The notes under the pieces are model-generated. The model saw only the letters and a program-made list of their open reading frames with translations, had not been told where the DNA came from and searched no databases. A stretch of 56,440 nt of DNA from Burkholderiales bacterium (lineage in GTDB: Bacteria > Pseudomonadota > Gammaproteobacteria > Burkholderiales > SG8-41). Location: positions 1 to 56,440 of the forward strand of contig JAIENU010000009.1 of NCBI GenBank assembly GCA_019751125.1, in the 5' to 3' direction. The position numbers and the translations under genes were made by a program. Of this stretch, positions 39,598-48,981 are shown piece by piece (position 1 is the first letter of the stretch; every line of letters starts with the position of its first letter).

Positions 39598-39672
39598 TCC
39601 GTGCAGCGCCTTGACGGCTTCCCCGCTTTTGCCGATGCTGTCGGCGTTGGGGGTGCGCCGCGGAGTATGAGG

Positions 39673-41297
<1,625 letters not shown>

Positions 41298-41345
41298 TTA
41301 AATATGGATAATTTTGCTGGGCCCGGTGATCGGGAACTAATCCGG

Positions 41346-41374
41346 ATTATAGCCGTCTGAAATTGCAGACGGCT
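41346..41374 (-). promoter_or_regulatory. Candidate hemB promoter -10 with abutting perfect palindrome
   Basis: Read on the minus strand, 41351-41346 is a perfect TATAAT, 64 bp ahead of the hemB ATG. Immediately upstream is a perfect 9-bp inverted repeat, AGCCGTCTG (41351-41359) and CAGACGGCT (41366-41374), with a 6-bp centre, lying exactly in the -35 to -10 spacer. No good -35 is seen, as expected for an activator- or repressor-controlled promoter. Alternatively the palindrome is an RNA hairpin of a plus-strand transcript. Confidence 0.4.
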
Positions 41375-41375
41375 T

Positions 41376-41466
41376 TGCTGTCTCCCGCTTCCCTCCCTGA
41401 GCGGGTACCTTCATGCTAGTGAAGGCTCTTCGCCCCCGGTTTACTCCCCTTTACCGGGGGCTTTTT
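41376..41466 (+). ncRNA. Possible small RNA or structured 3' region between hemB and engB
   Basis: On the plus strand, three further hairpins follow the palindrome at 41351-41374: CCCGC/GCGGG, CCTTCA/TGAAGG, and the 9-bp stem GCCCCCGGT (41432-41440) with ACCGGGGGC (41453-41461), the last followed by TTTTTA. There is no plus-strand gene that this terminator could serve. A short plus-strand RNA is one explanation; a structure belonging to the engB transcript is another. I found no convincing plus-strand promoter. Confidence 0.25.
41432..41466 (+). terminator. Orphan intrinsic terminator on the plus strand
   Basis: GCCCCCGGT and ACCGGGGGC form a 9-bp GC-rich stem with a 12-base loop and a five-T run (41462-41466) that overlaps the last codon of the oppositely oriented engB. 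On the minus strand the stem is not followed by a U run. Confidence 0.6.
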
Positions 41467-42058
41467 ATTGCTTCAGCGATCTTGCAATGACGGCCTGGGC
41501 TTCCTGCACGCCAGTCTTGCGCAGCCCCGAAAACAGCTGGTGAGAAATGCTGCCAGGGCAGGTGGCGAGTTCGGCTGCGGCCGAACGCAGAGCGGCATCG
41601 GCTTCACGCCGGGTCAGCTTGTCGACCTTGGTCAGCAGCACATGGACCGGTTTCCCGGTAGGTGCCAGCCATTCCAGCATGTAACGATCATAAGGTGTGA
41701 TGCCCTGCCGTACATCCGCCACTAAAACCAGTAATTTCAAGGCATTACGACTGGTAATGTAAGCGCTGACCAACTCGGTCCAGCGCTCCTGCTCCTTGCC
41801 GGGCACCGCGGCATAACCATATCCCGGCAAATCGACCAGATGGCGTTGGCCGCCCATGTCGAAAAAATTGAGGGCCTGCGTGCGCCCGGGAGTCTTGCTG
41901 ACAAATGCCAGTTTCTTCCGGTTGGCCAGGGCATTGATCGCGGTGGACTTGCCGGCATTGGAGCGGCCGGCAAAAGCCACTTCGGCGCCGCGGTCGGGCG
42001 GCATGTCGGCTTGAATGTAAACGGCGTATCGAAACTCGAGTTGTGAGAACAGGGACAC
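41465..42058 (-). CDS. engB: Ribosome biogenesis GTPase EngB (YihA/YsxC)
   Basis: Essential GTPase for large-subunit assembly, 197 aa. G1 is GRSNAGKST, G2/G3 region TPGRTQALNFF and DLPGYG, G4 TKVDKL. I chose GTG 42058 (VSLFSQLEFRYAVYIQ) because GAGGAAA lies 7 bp upstream and the product aligns with family N-termini; the longer frame to 42220 would overlap the divergent cytochrome gene. The gene order engB-cytochrome c4-resB-ccsB is usual in betaproteobacteria. Confidence 0.95.
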   Translation of the reverse strand: MSLFSQLEFRYAVYIQADMPPDRGAEVAFAGRSNAGKSTAINALANRKKLAFVSKTPGRTQALNFFDMGGQRHLVDLPGYGYAAVPGKEQERWTELVSAYITSRNALKLLVLVADVRQGITPYDRYMLEWLAPTGKPVHVLLTKVDKLTRREADAALRSAAAELATCPGSISHQLFSGLRKTGVQEAQAVIARSLKQ

Positions 42059-42150
42059 TTTGTGTTTCCTCGGCGCAGCAGCGAGCGGCCCCGTTAAATT
42101 GCTATAGAATACAAGCCTTTTTCGCTGACCGCTGAGCCAAGGAGTCTGTA

Positions 42151-42816
42151 ATGAGTCACCCCCGTCGCCCCCGCCTGCCACTTGCTTCGGGCCGGCTCTG
42201 GACCGGTGTGATGATCGCACTGTTTGCAGCGCATGCTGCGGCGCAGGGTGTGATCAAGGGTGATCCGGCCAAGGCCCAGCAGATCGTGACCCAGGTTTGC
42301 GCCGCCTGCCATGCTGCCGACGGCAACAGCCCGTCGCCGGCCAATCCCAGCCTCGCCGGCCAGCATCCCGAGTATCTCTACAAACAGCTGCGCAACTTCA
42401 AACCGCAGAACGGCAAGCCGGCGGAGCGCAACAACGGCGTGATGGCCGGCATGGTGGCCAGCCTGAGCGACGACGACATGAAAAATCTGGCAGCTTATTA
42501 CGCTGGCCAGAAACCGAAGCCGCGCTCTGCCAAGGATGCCGCGCTGGTCAAACAGGGCGAAGCCATCTACCGCGGCGGCATCATGGCCAAAGGTGTGGCT
42601 GCCTGTGCGTCATGTCATGCGCCCAATGGCGCCGGCATGCCGGCGCAGTTTCCGCGGCTGGCCGCGCAGCATGCTGATTACACCGCAGGGCAGCTCAAGG
42701 CATTCCGCAGCGGCCAGCGCGCCAATGATCCGGCTTCGATGATGCGCACCATCGCCGCAAAGATGAGCGATCAGGAAATTGCCGCAGTATCCGAATACAT
42801 CGCGGGTCTGCGCTGA
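42151..42816 (+). CDS. Diheme cytochrome c4-type protein
   Basis: Periplasmic electron carrier of 221 aa. A signal peptide (cleaved after AHAAAQ, about residue 32) is followed by two cytochrome c domains with CAACH at residues 50-54 and CASCH at 152-156, the c4 architecture. Likely electron donor to a cbb3- or aa3-type oxidase, but none is in the window. A -10-like TAGAAT lies at 42105-42110. It is followed by a terminator and by the resB-ccsB genes that mature c-type cytochromes. Confidence 0.93.
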   Translation: MSHPRRPRLPLASGRLWTGVMIALFAAHAAAQGVIKGDPAKAQQIVTQVCAACHAADGNSPSPANPSLAGQHPEYLYKQLRNFKPQNGKPAERNNGVMAGMVASLSDDDMKNLAAYYAGQKPKPRSAKDAALVKQGEAIYRGGIMAKGVAACASCHAPNGAGMPAQFPRLAAQHADYTAGQLKAFRSGQRANDPASMMRTIAAKMSDQEIAAVSEYIAGLR

Positions 42817-42842
42817 GCCGAACAGCGCCTGACGCGCCAATC

Positions 42843-42872
42843 AAGGGAGACCGGTCGCGTCTCCCTTTTTTT
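42843..42872 (+). terminator. Rho-independent terminator after cytochrome c4
   Basis: AAGGGAGAC (42843-42851) pairs with GTCTCCCTT (42859-42867) around a 7-base loop, and the T run extends to 42872. It lies between the cytochrome gene and resB, whose ribosome site GAAGAGAA follows only a few bases later, so it may attenuate rather than fully block resB expression. Confidence 0.85.
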
Positions 42873-42889
42873 CGCTGAAGAGAACCTTC

Positions 42890-44944
42890 ATGGCCCAGCA
42901 ATCGACCGCCCGTGCGTTCTACGACCTGTTGTCGTCGATGCGTTTTGCGATCAGCCTGCTCACCGTGCTTGCCGTGGCTTCGGTGGTCGGCACGGTGCTC
43001 AAGCAGGCCGAGCCCTATCCGAACTATCTCGCCCAGTTCGGCGCCTTCTGGTTCCCGGTATTCGAGACGCTGGGGCTCTATGACGTCTATCACGCCGCCT
43101 GGTTTCTGCTGATTCTGGCGTTTCTGGTGTTGTCGACCAGCATCTGTGTGCTGCGCAATGGTCCGGCAATGCTGCGTGAAATGCGCAGCTTCCGCGAGCA
43201 GGTGACAGAGCGTTCGCTGCAGCACATGCCTTTGCATGCCGAACTGGCCTGCAGCGGCACGGCGGAAACGGTTACCAGCCGGGTGACGGCTTATCTGCAG
43301 CAGTCGGGTTACCGCTTTCGCGAACAGCCGCGTAGCAGCGATGCAGGCACGCTGATTGCGGCCAAGGCCGGCAGCTACCACCGCGCCGGGTATCTGCTGG
43401 CACATTGCGGCATCGTCATCATCTGCATTGGTGGTCTGCTCGACGGCAACATCCCGCTGAAACTGCTGCAGTTGACCGGGCAGAAAGTGATCGAGACCCG
43501 CGATGTGCCGCAAAGCCAGGTGCCGCCGCAGAGCCGCCTGTCGCCGTCGAATCTGTCTTTCCGCGGCAACATCAACATTCCTGAAGGCAGCAGCGCCAAC
43601 GTGGTGTTCATGAACGTCGCCGATGGTTATCTGGTGCAGGACCTGCCGTTCACCATCGCGCTGAACCGTTTTCATATCGAGCACTATTCCACCGGCCAGC
43701 CGCGCGACTTCGCCAGCGACATCACGGTGATCGACCGCGAAACCGGCGAAAGCCTCGAGCACACCATCCGCGTCAACCATCCGCTGATTTACCGTGGCGT
43801 AGCCATCTACCAGGCCAGCTTTGCCGACGGCGGCACCCGCATGCAGATGCGCGGCTGGCCCCTGCTCGTACCGAAGGGCACTCCCTTTGATCTCGCCGGT
43901 GCCGTAAACAAATCGACCAGCGTGAAGGCCGGTGATGCCGAAATCCGTGTCGAACTGAACGACTTCCGGCCCTTCAACGTCGAGGATCTGGCCTCGAACG
44001 ACAGCAGTTCCCGCGTGGACACCGCCAGCGTTTCAAAAAAAGTGCTCGACCAGTTAGGTTCGGGTGCAGCCGATCCCTCGGCCAAAGATCTGCGCAACGT
44101 CGGACCGAGTTTCCAGTACCGGCTGCGTGATGCCCAGGGCCAGGCCCGCGAATTCAGCAACTACATGCTGCCGCTGCAGCTGGATGGCGCCTGGTACCTG
44201 ATGAGCGGCGTACGGGCCAGCCCCAACGAAGGTTTCCGCTATCTGAGGCTGCCGCTCGATGCCGAGGGCCGCATCGACAGCCACATGCAGCTGCGCAGCC
44301 TGCTGCTTGACGAAAAACTGTGGCCGGAACTGGGTCGCCGTTTTGCCCGCAGCGCTGCAAGCGGCAGCCCGTCATCGTCCACGCTGCGCGAGCGGCTTGC
44401 CGAAAGCGCTGAGCGCGTGCTGCAGATGTTTGCCGTGCGCGGTTTCGAGACCGTGGTGCAGTTCATCGAAAAAGGCGTGCCCGAGGCCGAGCGCGAGAAA
44501 GCGGCCGATGTCTACATCCGCATCCTCGAAGGCGTGGCACTGGAGGCGCTGCAGCTGGCCCGCAGCCGCGCCCGGCAGGCGCCGCTGGCGGATGACGAAC
44601 AGGCGCAGCGCTTCATCCGCGACAGCCTGATTTCGATCAGCGACAGTTTTGCCTACGGCGCGCCGTTTTACCTGCAACTTCTGCAGTACGAAGAGGTCAA
44701 GGCTTCAGGGCTGCAACTCACCCGCTCGCCGGGCAAGAACATCGTCTACGGCGGCTCGCTGCTGCTGGTGCTGGGGGTGTTCGCGATGCTTTATATTCGT
44801 GAACGGCGGCTGTGGGTGCTGGTCCGGGCGGATCGTGGCACCCTGCTGATGGCGATGGCCACCAACCGCCAGACGCTGGAAAACGAACGCGAGTTTGAAC
44901 AACACCGTGCCGCGCTGGCTGCAGCGGTCAAATCCGGAGCCTGA
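42890..44944 (+). CDS. resB: Cytochrome c biogenesis protein ResB (Ccs1), system II
   Basis: Membrane component of the system II heme-delivery complex, 684 aa. N-terminal membrane helices (about residues 15-40, 65-87) are followed by a large periplasmic domain, and a last helix (about 620-642, IVYGGSLLLVLGVFAMLYIRERRLWVLV). The opening RAFYDLLSSMRFAISLLTVLAVASVVGTVLKQ is diagnostic. Followed 20 bp later by ccsB, its partner. Confidence 0.95.
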   Translation: MAQQSTARAFYDLLSSMRFAISLLTVLAVASVVGTVLKQAEPYPNYLAQFGAFWFPVFETLGLYDVYHAAWFLLILAFLVLSTSICVLRNGPAMLREMRSFREQVTERSLQHMPLHAELACSGTAETVTSRVTAYLQQSGYRFREQPRSSDAGTLIAAKAGSYHRAGYLLAHCGIVIICIGGLLDGNIPLKLLQLTGQKVIETRDVPQSQVPPQSRLSPSNLSFRGNINIPEGSSANVVFMNVADGYLVQDLPFTIALNRFHIEHYSTGQPRDFASDITVIDRETGESLEHTIRVNHPLIYRGVAIYQASFADGGTRMQMRGWPLLVPKGTPFDLAGAVNKSTSVKAGDAEIRVELNDFRPFNVEDLASNDSSSRVDTASVSKKVLDQLGSGAADPSAKDLRNVGPSFQYRLRDAQGQAREFSNYMLPLQLDGAWYLMSGVRASPNEGFRYLRLPLDAEGRIDSHMQLRSLLLDEKLWPELGRRFARSAASGSPSSSTLRERLAESAERVLQMFAVRGFETVVQFIEKGVPEAEREKAADVYIRILEGVALEALQLARSRARQAPLADDEQAQRFIRDSLISISDSFAYGAPFYLQLLQYEEVKASGLQLTRSPGKNIVYGGSLLLVLGVFAMLYIRERRLWVLVRADRGTLLMAMATNRQTLENEREFEQHRAALAAAVKSGA

Positions 44945-44964
44945 CCCGGAACACGAGGCTGAAC

Positions 44965-46110
44965 ATGGAAATCACCCAAACCCTGCCGTCTTCACGCAGC
45001 TGGTTGCGCCAGCTGTCCTGGTTCGACTGGCTGTACGCCGTGCTGCTGCTGCTTGGCGCCAGTTATGCGCTGAAGCTCTATGCGCCATTCATGGACGGTT
45101 ACGAAAAAGCGATCCTCCTCGGCACCGCCCTGTCGCTGGCCGGCCTAGGCTGGCACTGGAAGGGCATACGCGTGCTGATGCTGGTGATCGCCGCGGTGAG
45201 CTTGTGGAGCATCTCGCTGTACCAGGGCGATCTCGCACGCGCCGACAAGGTGTTTTTCCTGAAGTACATGATCTCCAGCCAGACCGCGATCATGTGGATG
45301 TGTTTTCTGTACGCGATGGCCGCGGTGGCGTACTGGGTGGGGCTGATGACCCGCTCCGAAAACATTGCCCAGACCGGTACCGGGCTGACCTGGAGCGCAA
45401 CGGCCATGGGTTTCATCGGCCTGATGGTGCGCTGGTACGAGTCGTACCTGATCGGTCCCGATGTCGGTCACATCCCGATCAGCAATCTCTACGAAGTTTT
45501 TGTGCTGTTCTGTGTCATCACTGCGCTGCTGCACCTGTATTACGAGGGCCGTTATGCCACGCGCCGCCTCGGCGCTTTTGTACTGCTGATCATTCTGGCC
45601 GCGGTGTGGTTCATCCTCTGGTACACCTTTGATCGCGGCGCGCATGAAATCCAGCCGCTGGTGCCGGCACTGCAGTCGTGGTGGATGAAGATCCACGTGC
45701 CAGCCAACTTTGTCGGTTACGGTGCCTTCTCGATCGCGGCGATGGTGGCCGTGGCCTATCTGCTGGCCAGCCGGGGCTGGCTGACCCAACTGTTGCCGCC
45801 GGCCGCACTGATGGAAGATGTGATGTACAAGACCATCGCCATCGGTTTCACCTTTTTTACCATTGCCACCATCCTCGGTGCGATGTGGGCGGCCGAGGCC
45901 TGGGGTGGCTACTGGTCCTGGGATCCGAAGGAAACCTGGGCGCTGATTGTCTGGCTGAACTACGCCGCCTGGCTGCATATGCGGCTGATCAAAGGGCTGC
46001 GCGGTCCGGTGCTGGCGTGGTGGGCGATTGTCGGCCTGCTGGTGACCACCTTCGCCTTCATCGGCGTCAACATGTTCCTCTCCGGCCTGCACTCCTACGG
46101 CGCGCTGTAG
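44965..46110 (+). CDS. ccsB: Cytochrome c biogenesis protein CcsB/ResC (CcsA family), system II
   Basis: Heme-handling membrane protein of 381 aa with about eight helices. The tryptophan-rich WWD motif WGGYWSWDPKETWALIVWLNYAAWLH (about residues 312-337) and the PISNLYEVFVLF stretch (about 170) are intact, as are the conserved histidines (HVPANFVGYGAFSIAA and HMRLIKG). Together with ResB it attaches heme to apocytochromes such as the c4 protein encoded upstream. Confidence 0.96.
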   Translation: MEITQTLPSSRSWLRQLSWFDWLYAVLLLLGASYALKLYAPFMDGYEKAILLGTALSLAGLGWHWKGIRVLMLVIAAVSLWSISLYQGDLARADKVFFLKYMISSQTAIMWMCFLYAMAAVAYWVGLMTRSENIAQTGTGLTWSATAMGFIGLMVRWYESYLIGPDVGHIPISNLYEVFVLFCVITALLHLYYEGRYATRRLGAFVLLIILAAVWFILWYTFDRGAHEIQPLVPALQSWWMKIHVPANFVGYGAFSIAAMVAVAYLLASRGWLTQLLPPAALMEDVMYKTIAIGFTFFTIATILGAMWAAEAWGGYWSWDPKETWALIVWLNYAAWLHMRLIKGLRGPVLAWWAIVGLLVTTFAFIGVNMFLSGLHSYGAL

Positions 46111-46129
46111 CGGGGGTCAAAGGCGCTGA

Positions 46130-47074
46130 TCACGGCGCCACCGGTGTTGCCGGTGGCAGCGTGAAACCGGCCTGCGCGGCGATTTCGCGCAGGAGGTCGG
46201 GATAGTCCGAGATGATGCCGTCCACGCCGAGTGCCATCATGCGCCGGACATCATCGGCCTCGTTGACCGTCCATACAATCACCCGCAGCCCCAGCGCCTT
46301 TGCTTCGCGCAGTGATTCCGCGGTCAGGTCGCCAAAATAAGGCGACCAGATGCGGCCGGCGGCGGCCCGCACCAGACGTGGCACCGAGCCGCCGTGGCTG
46401 CTGACATGGTGTCCCGCTGTCCTTGCCGAAGCCGGTTCGCCGGCGCGGATGTTGTCCATCCAGTCGCGCTGTGCGCTGAGGTGTACGGTGGCAATTTCCG
46501 GGGCTTCGCGCTGCACGATATCGAGCGTGCGCCAGTCAAAGGACTGGATGGTGGCGCGGGACTGCATGCCCGCGGCACGGATTTGCGCGATCAGCAGTTT
46601 CGCGAATCGTTCCGGCGATGGTGCAAGGGCCGGGTGTTCCGGTGAAATCTTGGTCTCGATGTTGAAGCGCACGACATCGTTGTGTGCACGTCGCACCAAC
46701 GCAAACACCCCGGCCAGCGTCGGGATGGCCGTGTCGTCAACCGCCTGCTGCCGCGGAAAACGCCGGGCATAGGCACTGCGCGGATCGATGCGGCCGACGT
46801 CATAACGGCACAGCGCTTCGTAACGCAGGGTGCGGATGGCCACGGCCGTATCCCGTGGCAGCCACTCCCCGCCCGTCCTGGTGATGTCCGGGTTTAGCAG
46901 CGGATCGTGGCTGACCACCAGCACATCATCGGCAGTGACTACCGTGTCGAGTTCAAGCGTGCTGACGCCGATGGCCAGTGCGGCGGCAAAGGCCGGCAGC
47001 GTGTTTTCCGGAAACAGGCCACGCGCGCCGCGGTGGCCCTGCAGATCAAGCGCCGCTGCCGGGATGGCGGCCAT
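46130..47074 (-). CDS. Glycerophosphodiester phosphodiesterase family protein
   Basis: GDPD TIM-barrel of 314 aa. The catalytic region is LQGHRGARGLFPENTLPAF with GHRG near residue 13, and LELDTVVTADDVLVVSHDPLL carries the metal-binding Glu/Asp and the second catalytic His. The C-terminus VDGIISDYPDLL is typical. Closest overall to periplasmic GlpQ/UgpQ-like forms that start with a signal peptide, but only MAAIPAAAL precedes the catalytic domain, and no upstream start exists before a stop. Convergent with ccsB; starts 10 bp after the neighbouring gene's stop. Confidence 0.88.
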   Translation of the reverse strand: MAAIPAAALDLQGHRGARGLFPENTLPAFAAALAIGVSTLELDTVVTADDVLVVSHDPLLNPDITRTGGEWLPRDTAVAIRTLRYEALCRYDVGRIDPRSAYARRFPRQQAVDDTAIPTLAGVFALVRRAHNDVVRFNIETKISPEHPALAPSPERFAKLLIAQIRAAGMQSRATIQSFDWRTLDIVQREAPEIATVHLSAQRDWMDNIRAGEPASARTAGHHVSSHGGSVPRLVRAAAGRIWSPYFGDLTAESLREAKALGLRVIVWTVNEADDVRRMMALGVDGIISDYPDLLREIAAQAGFTLPPATPVAP

Positions 47075-47084
47075 CGGAACCCGT

Positions 47085-47768
47085 TTATTCGCCGGCGGCG
47101 AGGAAGGAGGTCAGGCGCCAGCCGGCTTCGGTGCGGCGGAAGCAGGCGAGTTGCTCGATCGGGCTGCGGATATGTTCTTCCGGCACATAACCGGCGCGGT
47201 CACGATAGCGGATGCGAACCCATTTCTGTTTCACATCGGGATCACGATCTGCCACTTCCCAGTCGGCAACACCGACAATGACATGCCCGATACGACCGCG
47301 GATTTCCGCGCTGCCCGAAGGTTCGGCGCGCACGTCGGTCTGGCGTACGGTGACCGCGCCGTTGCTGTGCGGGTCGATATCAATCGGCCACTGCGGCAGC
47401 ACATAGGGGGCACACAGGCTGCGTGGCATCTGGTCATGGCGGTAGTAGGCCGAAGGCAGCTGCAGCGCGCGGGCCAGTTCGCGCCACAGCGGGCCGTCGT
47501 CGGCATCGGGTTCCCACTGCCGGCGGAATTCCTCCAGCCCGCGCGGCCGTTCCAGGCCGTTGCGGATGTTGCGGTCAACCACGGTCATCACGAACTTGCG
47601 GTCGCGCTGCTGCACCGCTGTCAGCAAGCGGTCACGGAAGCGAATCCAGCCCGGATCGGCGGCACCTTCTTCACGCGGAACAAACGGGATTTCCTGTGCG
47701 GGTGCCGTAACCGGCAGCAGCAGAATGATGGCGGCAAGCAGCAGACTGGCGGTGCGGAGGGAATTCAT
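47085..47768 (-). CDS. Secreted SH3-domain-like protein of unknown function
   Basis: 227 aa with a clear signal peptide (residues 1-24, cleavage after APAQ). The C-terminal half (about residues 135-205, NGAVTVRQTDVRAEPSGSAEIRGRIGHVIVGV to WVRIRYRDRAGYVPEEHIRSP) looks like a bacterial SH3 domain, often used to bind cell wall. The N-terminal half, with FRDRLLTAVQQRDRKFVMTVVDRNIRNGL, is not recognised. It lies directly upstream of the phosphodiesterase gene and is probably co-transcribed. Confidence 0.75.
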   Translation of the reverse strand: MNSLRTASLLLAAIILLLPVTAPAQEIPFVPREEGAADPGWIRFRDRLLTAVQQRDRKFVMTVVDRNIRNGLERPRGLEEFRRQWEPDADDGPLWRELARALQLPSAYYRHDQMPRSLCAPYVLPQWPIDIDPHSNGAVTVRQTDVRAEPSGSAEIRGRIGHVIVGVADWEVADRDPDVKQKWVRIRYRDRAGYVPEEHIRSPIEQLACFRRTEAGWRLTSFLAAGE

Positions 47769-47849
47769 GCGGAGTGATGCGGGCGTGGCGTGCGCGAAGC
47801 CCGCATCTTAGGGGTGTGGCCCGCGGCAGACAACCCGCAGGGACACCGA

Positions 47850-48566
47850 TCAGGCAGCGGAAGACACGTTTTGCTGGTTGCGCAGCAACTCCACCGCGGC
47901 ATCACGTGAATCGAGCACGCGGCGGCGTGCGATGCGCTCCGCGGCATCACCATCACCGTCACGGATGGCCTGCAGCAATTGCTGCCAGTGCTGCACCGAC
48001 TGCCGGCGACGCTGTGGCGTGGACAGGCCGAGGCGGGTGTAACGCACCGTCTGCACCGCCAGAGATCCAAGGATGGTCTGCAGGCGGTGGTTGCCGGCGG
48101 CGTGGGTGAGCAGGCGGTTGAGCCGGATCACGATTTCGACATAGTCGTCCCCTAGGCCTGGCAGTTCCGCAAACTGCAGCAATTGCGCGATTTCCTGTTC
48201 GAGCTGGGGAATCAGTGCTTCGCGCGACGGGCTCTCGGCAATCATGCGGTCGCGCAGGCCGTTGAGCATGGCGCGGATGTCGAAGATCTCGTTGACCTCT
48301 TCGATCGTGGGATTGGTGACCTGCGCGCCACGCCGGGCAAGGATGATCACCAGCCCTTCTTTTTCCAGCAGCCGTAGCGCTTCGCGCACCGGACCCCGGC
48401 TGACCGCGAATTCCGCGGCGACCCCCTGCTCCATGATGCGCTGACCAGGCGCATAGGCACCGGACAGGATGCGTTCCGACAGGCGGGCGGCAATCTGCTC
48501 GGCCAGCGACTGGGTCAGTGGCAGCGCAGCCAGGGTGACGGCGGATGCAGGAACAGGGGAAGTCAT
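47850..48566 (-). CDS. GntR-family transcriptional regulator (FadR/FCD subfamily)
   Basis: 238 aa. The N-terminal winged helix-turn-helix (about residues 18-85) has the GntR signature [34 protein letters not shown]; the C-terminal FCD domain (about 95-220) should bind a small carboxylate or acyl effector. It is divergent from the biotin-carrier and carboxylase genes, with a GntR-type palindrome between them, so it most likely controls them. The start has no Shine-Dalgarno sequence. Confidence 0.9.
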   Translation of the reverse strand: MTSPVPASAVTLAALPLTQSLAEQIAARLSERILSGAYAPGQRIMEQGVAAEFAVSRGPVREALRLLEKEGLVIILARRGAQVTNPTIEEVNEIFDIRAMLNGLRDRMIAESPSREALIPQLEQEIAQLLQFAELPGLGDDYVEIVIRLNRLLTHAAGNHRLQTILGSLAVQTVRYTRLGLSTPQRRRQSVQHWQQLLQAIRDGDGDAAERIARRRVLDSRDAAVELLRNQQNVSSAA

Positions 48567-48594
48567 GACTAAAGACTATGTCCACTTTGTATGA

Positions 48595-48604
48595 TTGTCA
48601 ACAA
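48595..48604. promoter_or_regulatory. Candidate GntR operator (TTGTCAACAA) in the divergent promoter region
   Basis: TTGTCAACAA, extended to ATTGT-CA-ACAAT, is a 5-2-5 palindrome that fits the TNGT-N(0-3)-ACNA pattern of FadR-type regulators. It lies 5 bp upstream of the -35 of the carboxylase promoter. A second half-site relation exists: TTGTCAA at 48595-48601 and TTGACAA at 48610-48616 form a wider inverted repeat covering the -35. Confidence 0.5.
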
Positions 48605-48609
48605 TCTTC

Positions 48610-48639
48610 TTGACAACATAACCAGGGCAGACCTAGTAT
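48610..48639 (+). promoter_or_regulatory. Near-consensus sigma-70 promoter for the carboxylase cluster
   Basis: TTGACA (48610-48615) and TAGTAT (48634-48639) are 18 bp apart. The -35 is perfect and the -10 has four of six consensus positions. The predicted start is about 48646, giving a leader of about 32 bases before the biotin-carrier ATG. The -35 is embedded in the candidate regulator site. Confidence 0.65.
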
Positions 48640-48677
48640 CCCGCCACCCCATTCAGAATTTTCCGAGGAGCAAAGCC

Positions 48678-48899
48678 ATGGCCCGCATCGAAGTCAAATC
48701 AGAAATTACCGGCACCGTCTGGCAACTCAAGGCCAAACCTGGCGACCAGGTCGAGGGCGGCGATGTGCTGATCGTCATCGAGTCGATGAAGATGGAAATT
48801 CCGGTGATCACCGAAGACGGCGGCAAGGTCGTCGAAATTCTGGTCAAGGAAAAAGACCCGGTGGCCGAAGGCCAGGTAGTTGCCATCATCGAGGAGTGA
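48678..48899 (+). CDS. Minimal biotinyl carrier protein (biotin/lipoyl attachment domain)
   Basis: 73 aa, essentially only a biotinyl domain. The attachment motif is ESMKMEIPV, with Lys38 as the biotinylation site. Glycines that shape the beta-barrel (PGDQVEGGDVLIVIE; KEKDPVAEGQVVAIIEE) are present. I chose ATG 48678 because GAGGAG at 48665-48670 is spaced 7 bp; an open frame runs further upstream through the promoter. First gene of the cluster. The usual Pro/Ala-rich N-terminal linker of AccB is absent. Confidence 0.93.
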   Translation: MARIEVKSEITGTVWQLKAKPGDQVEGGDVLIVIESMKMEIPVITEDGGKVVEILVKEKDPVAEGQVVAIIEE

Positions 48900-48981
48900 G
48901 TGATTGCAAACTCGAAAATGGCGAGCGCACACTTACATTATAAGTAATTGTTTTTAATAATATATTTATAAATCCTCACTG
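48900..48981 (+). other. AT-rich leader of the first carboxyltransferase gene, with repeated motif
   Basis: The 82 bp between the biotin-carrier stop and the next ATG are strikingly AT-rich (about 48930-48975) and contain TAAGTAATTGTTTTTAA at 48941-48957, a one-mismatch copy of 3393-3409. No Shine-Dalgarno sequence precedes the ATG at 48982. It may be an unstructured leader that recruits ribosomes or a second promoter region. Confidence 0.45.

Noticed and set aside
41715..41765. Imperfect ACCAGT/ACTGGT inverted repeat within engB
   Set aside because: Arms are short and interrupted, and the sequence is explained by conserved EngB codons.
46137..46157. Perfect hairpin GCCACCGG-TGTTG-CCGGTGGC downstream of ccsB
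   Set aside because: It lies inside the 3' end of the convergent phosphodiesterase gene, encoding a Pro/Ala/Thr-rich tail, and has no T-run on either strand. It could help end ccsB transcripts but is not a recognisable intrinsic terminator.
47889..47903. TCACGTGA palindrome resembling a parS core
   Set aside because: The flanks do not match the parS consensus (three mismatches in the central 12 bp) and it lies within the coding sequence of the GntR regulator.
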